13,814 nt of DNA from Gaiellasilicea sp045403015 (GTDB lineage Bacteria > Actinomycetota > Thermoleophilia > Gaiellales > Gaiellaceae): assembly GCA_045403015.1 (NCBI GenBank), contig JAXIPI010000455.1, forward strand, positions 1 through 13,814, in the 5' to 3' direction. A program made the translations under genes and the position numbers. This document shows, piece after piece, positions 13,669 through 13,814 of the stretch. The notes under the pieces were generated by a model. The model was not told the DNA's origin. It worked only from the letters and a program-made list of their open reading frames with translations, and did not search any database. How positions within the stretch are numbered: the first letter of the stretch is position 1; every line of letters begins with the position of its first letter.

Positions 13669-13814
13669 CTGGGCGCTCTTCCCTGGCTCGACGAGTCGGA
13701 GCTCCGCATCGGTCTCGGCTGCATGCGTCTGTCGACGGGCGAGCCTCGCGCCGAGGAAGACGTGTTCGAGACGATCGCCGCGGCGGCTGACTCCGGCATC
13801 ACCGTTTTCGACAC
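13669..13814 (+). CDS. Aldo/keto reductase, N-terminal fragment, start uncertain
   Basis: About 48 residues before the window edge: LGALPWLDE, then ELRIGLGCMRLS, then EEDVFETIAAAADSGITVFD. RIGLGCMRLS and the AAAxxGITVFDTA-type segment are the first beta strand and the Asp-bearing strand of aldo/keto reductases, which reduce carbonyls with NADPH. The reading frame is the same as the preceding gene and opens right after its TAG (13657). No ATG, GTG or TTG precedes the conserved core; the first ATG (13723) falls inside it. CTG 13669 is my placeholder start. Possibilities are a rare CTG start, initiation at ATG 13723 with a shortened first strand, read-through of the TAG, or a base error. The catalytic Tyr lies outside the window. 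Confidence 0.7.
   Translation, partial: MGALPWLDESELRIGLGCMRLSTGEPRAEEDVFETIAAAADSGITVFD

Overview
This is a high-GC chromosomal window with dense gene packing, GTG and TTG starts alongside ATG, several TetR/MarR regulators, and short or overlapping gene junctions. The style and the protein families fit an actinobacterium. A soil lineage such as Thermoleophilia/Solirubrobacterales is my inference from the look of the proteins; it has not been searched. There are no rRNA, tRNA, CRISPR or insertion-sequence features.

Left part (1-3140). A partial drug-type ABC transporter ATPase runs leftwards off the edge. It is divergent from a TetR repressor, and the intergenic region holds two overlapping sigma70-like promoters and a cluster of dyads. 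Next come a Tat-exported phosphoesterase (phospholipase C / acid phosphatase family) with a stem-loop in its leader, and a YCII-like small protein.

Middle part (3151-6823, all on the minus strand). A PLP-dependent threonine/serine dehydratase lies directly downstream of a decayed AAA ATPase gene with five frame changes. Fused to the upstream end of that pseudogene is a ~50-bp remnant matching the 3' end of the glycosyltransferase domain found about 2.3 kb away. A 10-bp GC hairpin separates this debris from a MarR-MFS (DHA2-type drug exporter) pair. The MarR has an N-terminal cysteine placed as in OhrR.

Right-centre operon (11372 down to 6877, minus strand). This is the most unusual part. Five genes are chained by overlaps: SBP56/methanethiol-oxidase-like protein, a 44-aa membrane peptide, an NTF2/lumazine-binding-like protein, a TetR regulator whose best start is an ATA codon, and a 706-aa fusion of an alpha/beta hydrolase to a GT-B glycosyltransferase. 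A strong promoter (TTGACA, 17 bp, TCAAAT) is covered by two tandem 13-bp dyad boxes, probably the site of the operon's own TetR.

Right part (11488-13814, plus strand). This set is divergent from the SBP56 operon: an extended SDR epimerase-like protein, an ABM-like small protein, an NmrA/QorB-like reductase, and the start of an aldo/keto reductase that lies in frame after the preceding TAG with no ordinary start codon. Together the two divergent operons look like one regulated oxidoreductase, hydrolase and glycosyl-transfer module. Its substrate cannot be told from sequence.
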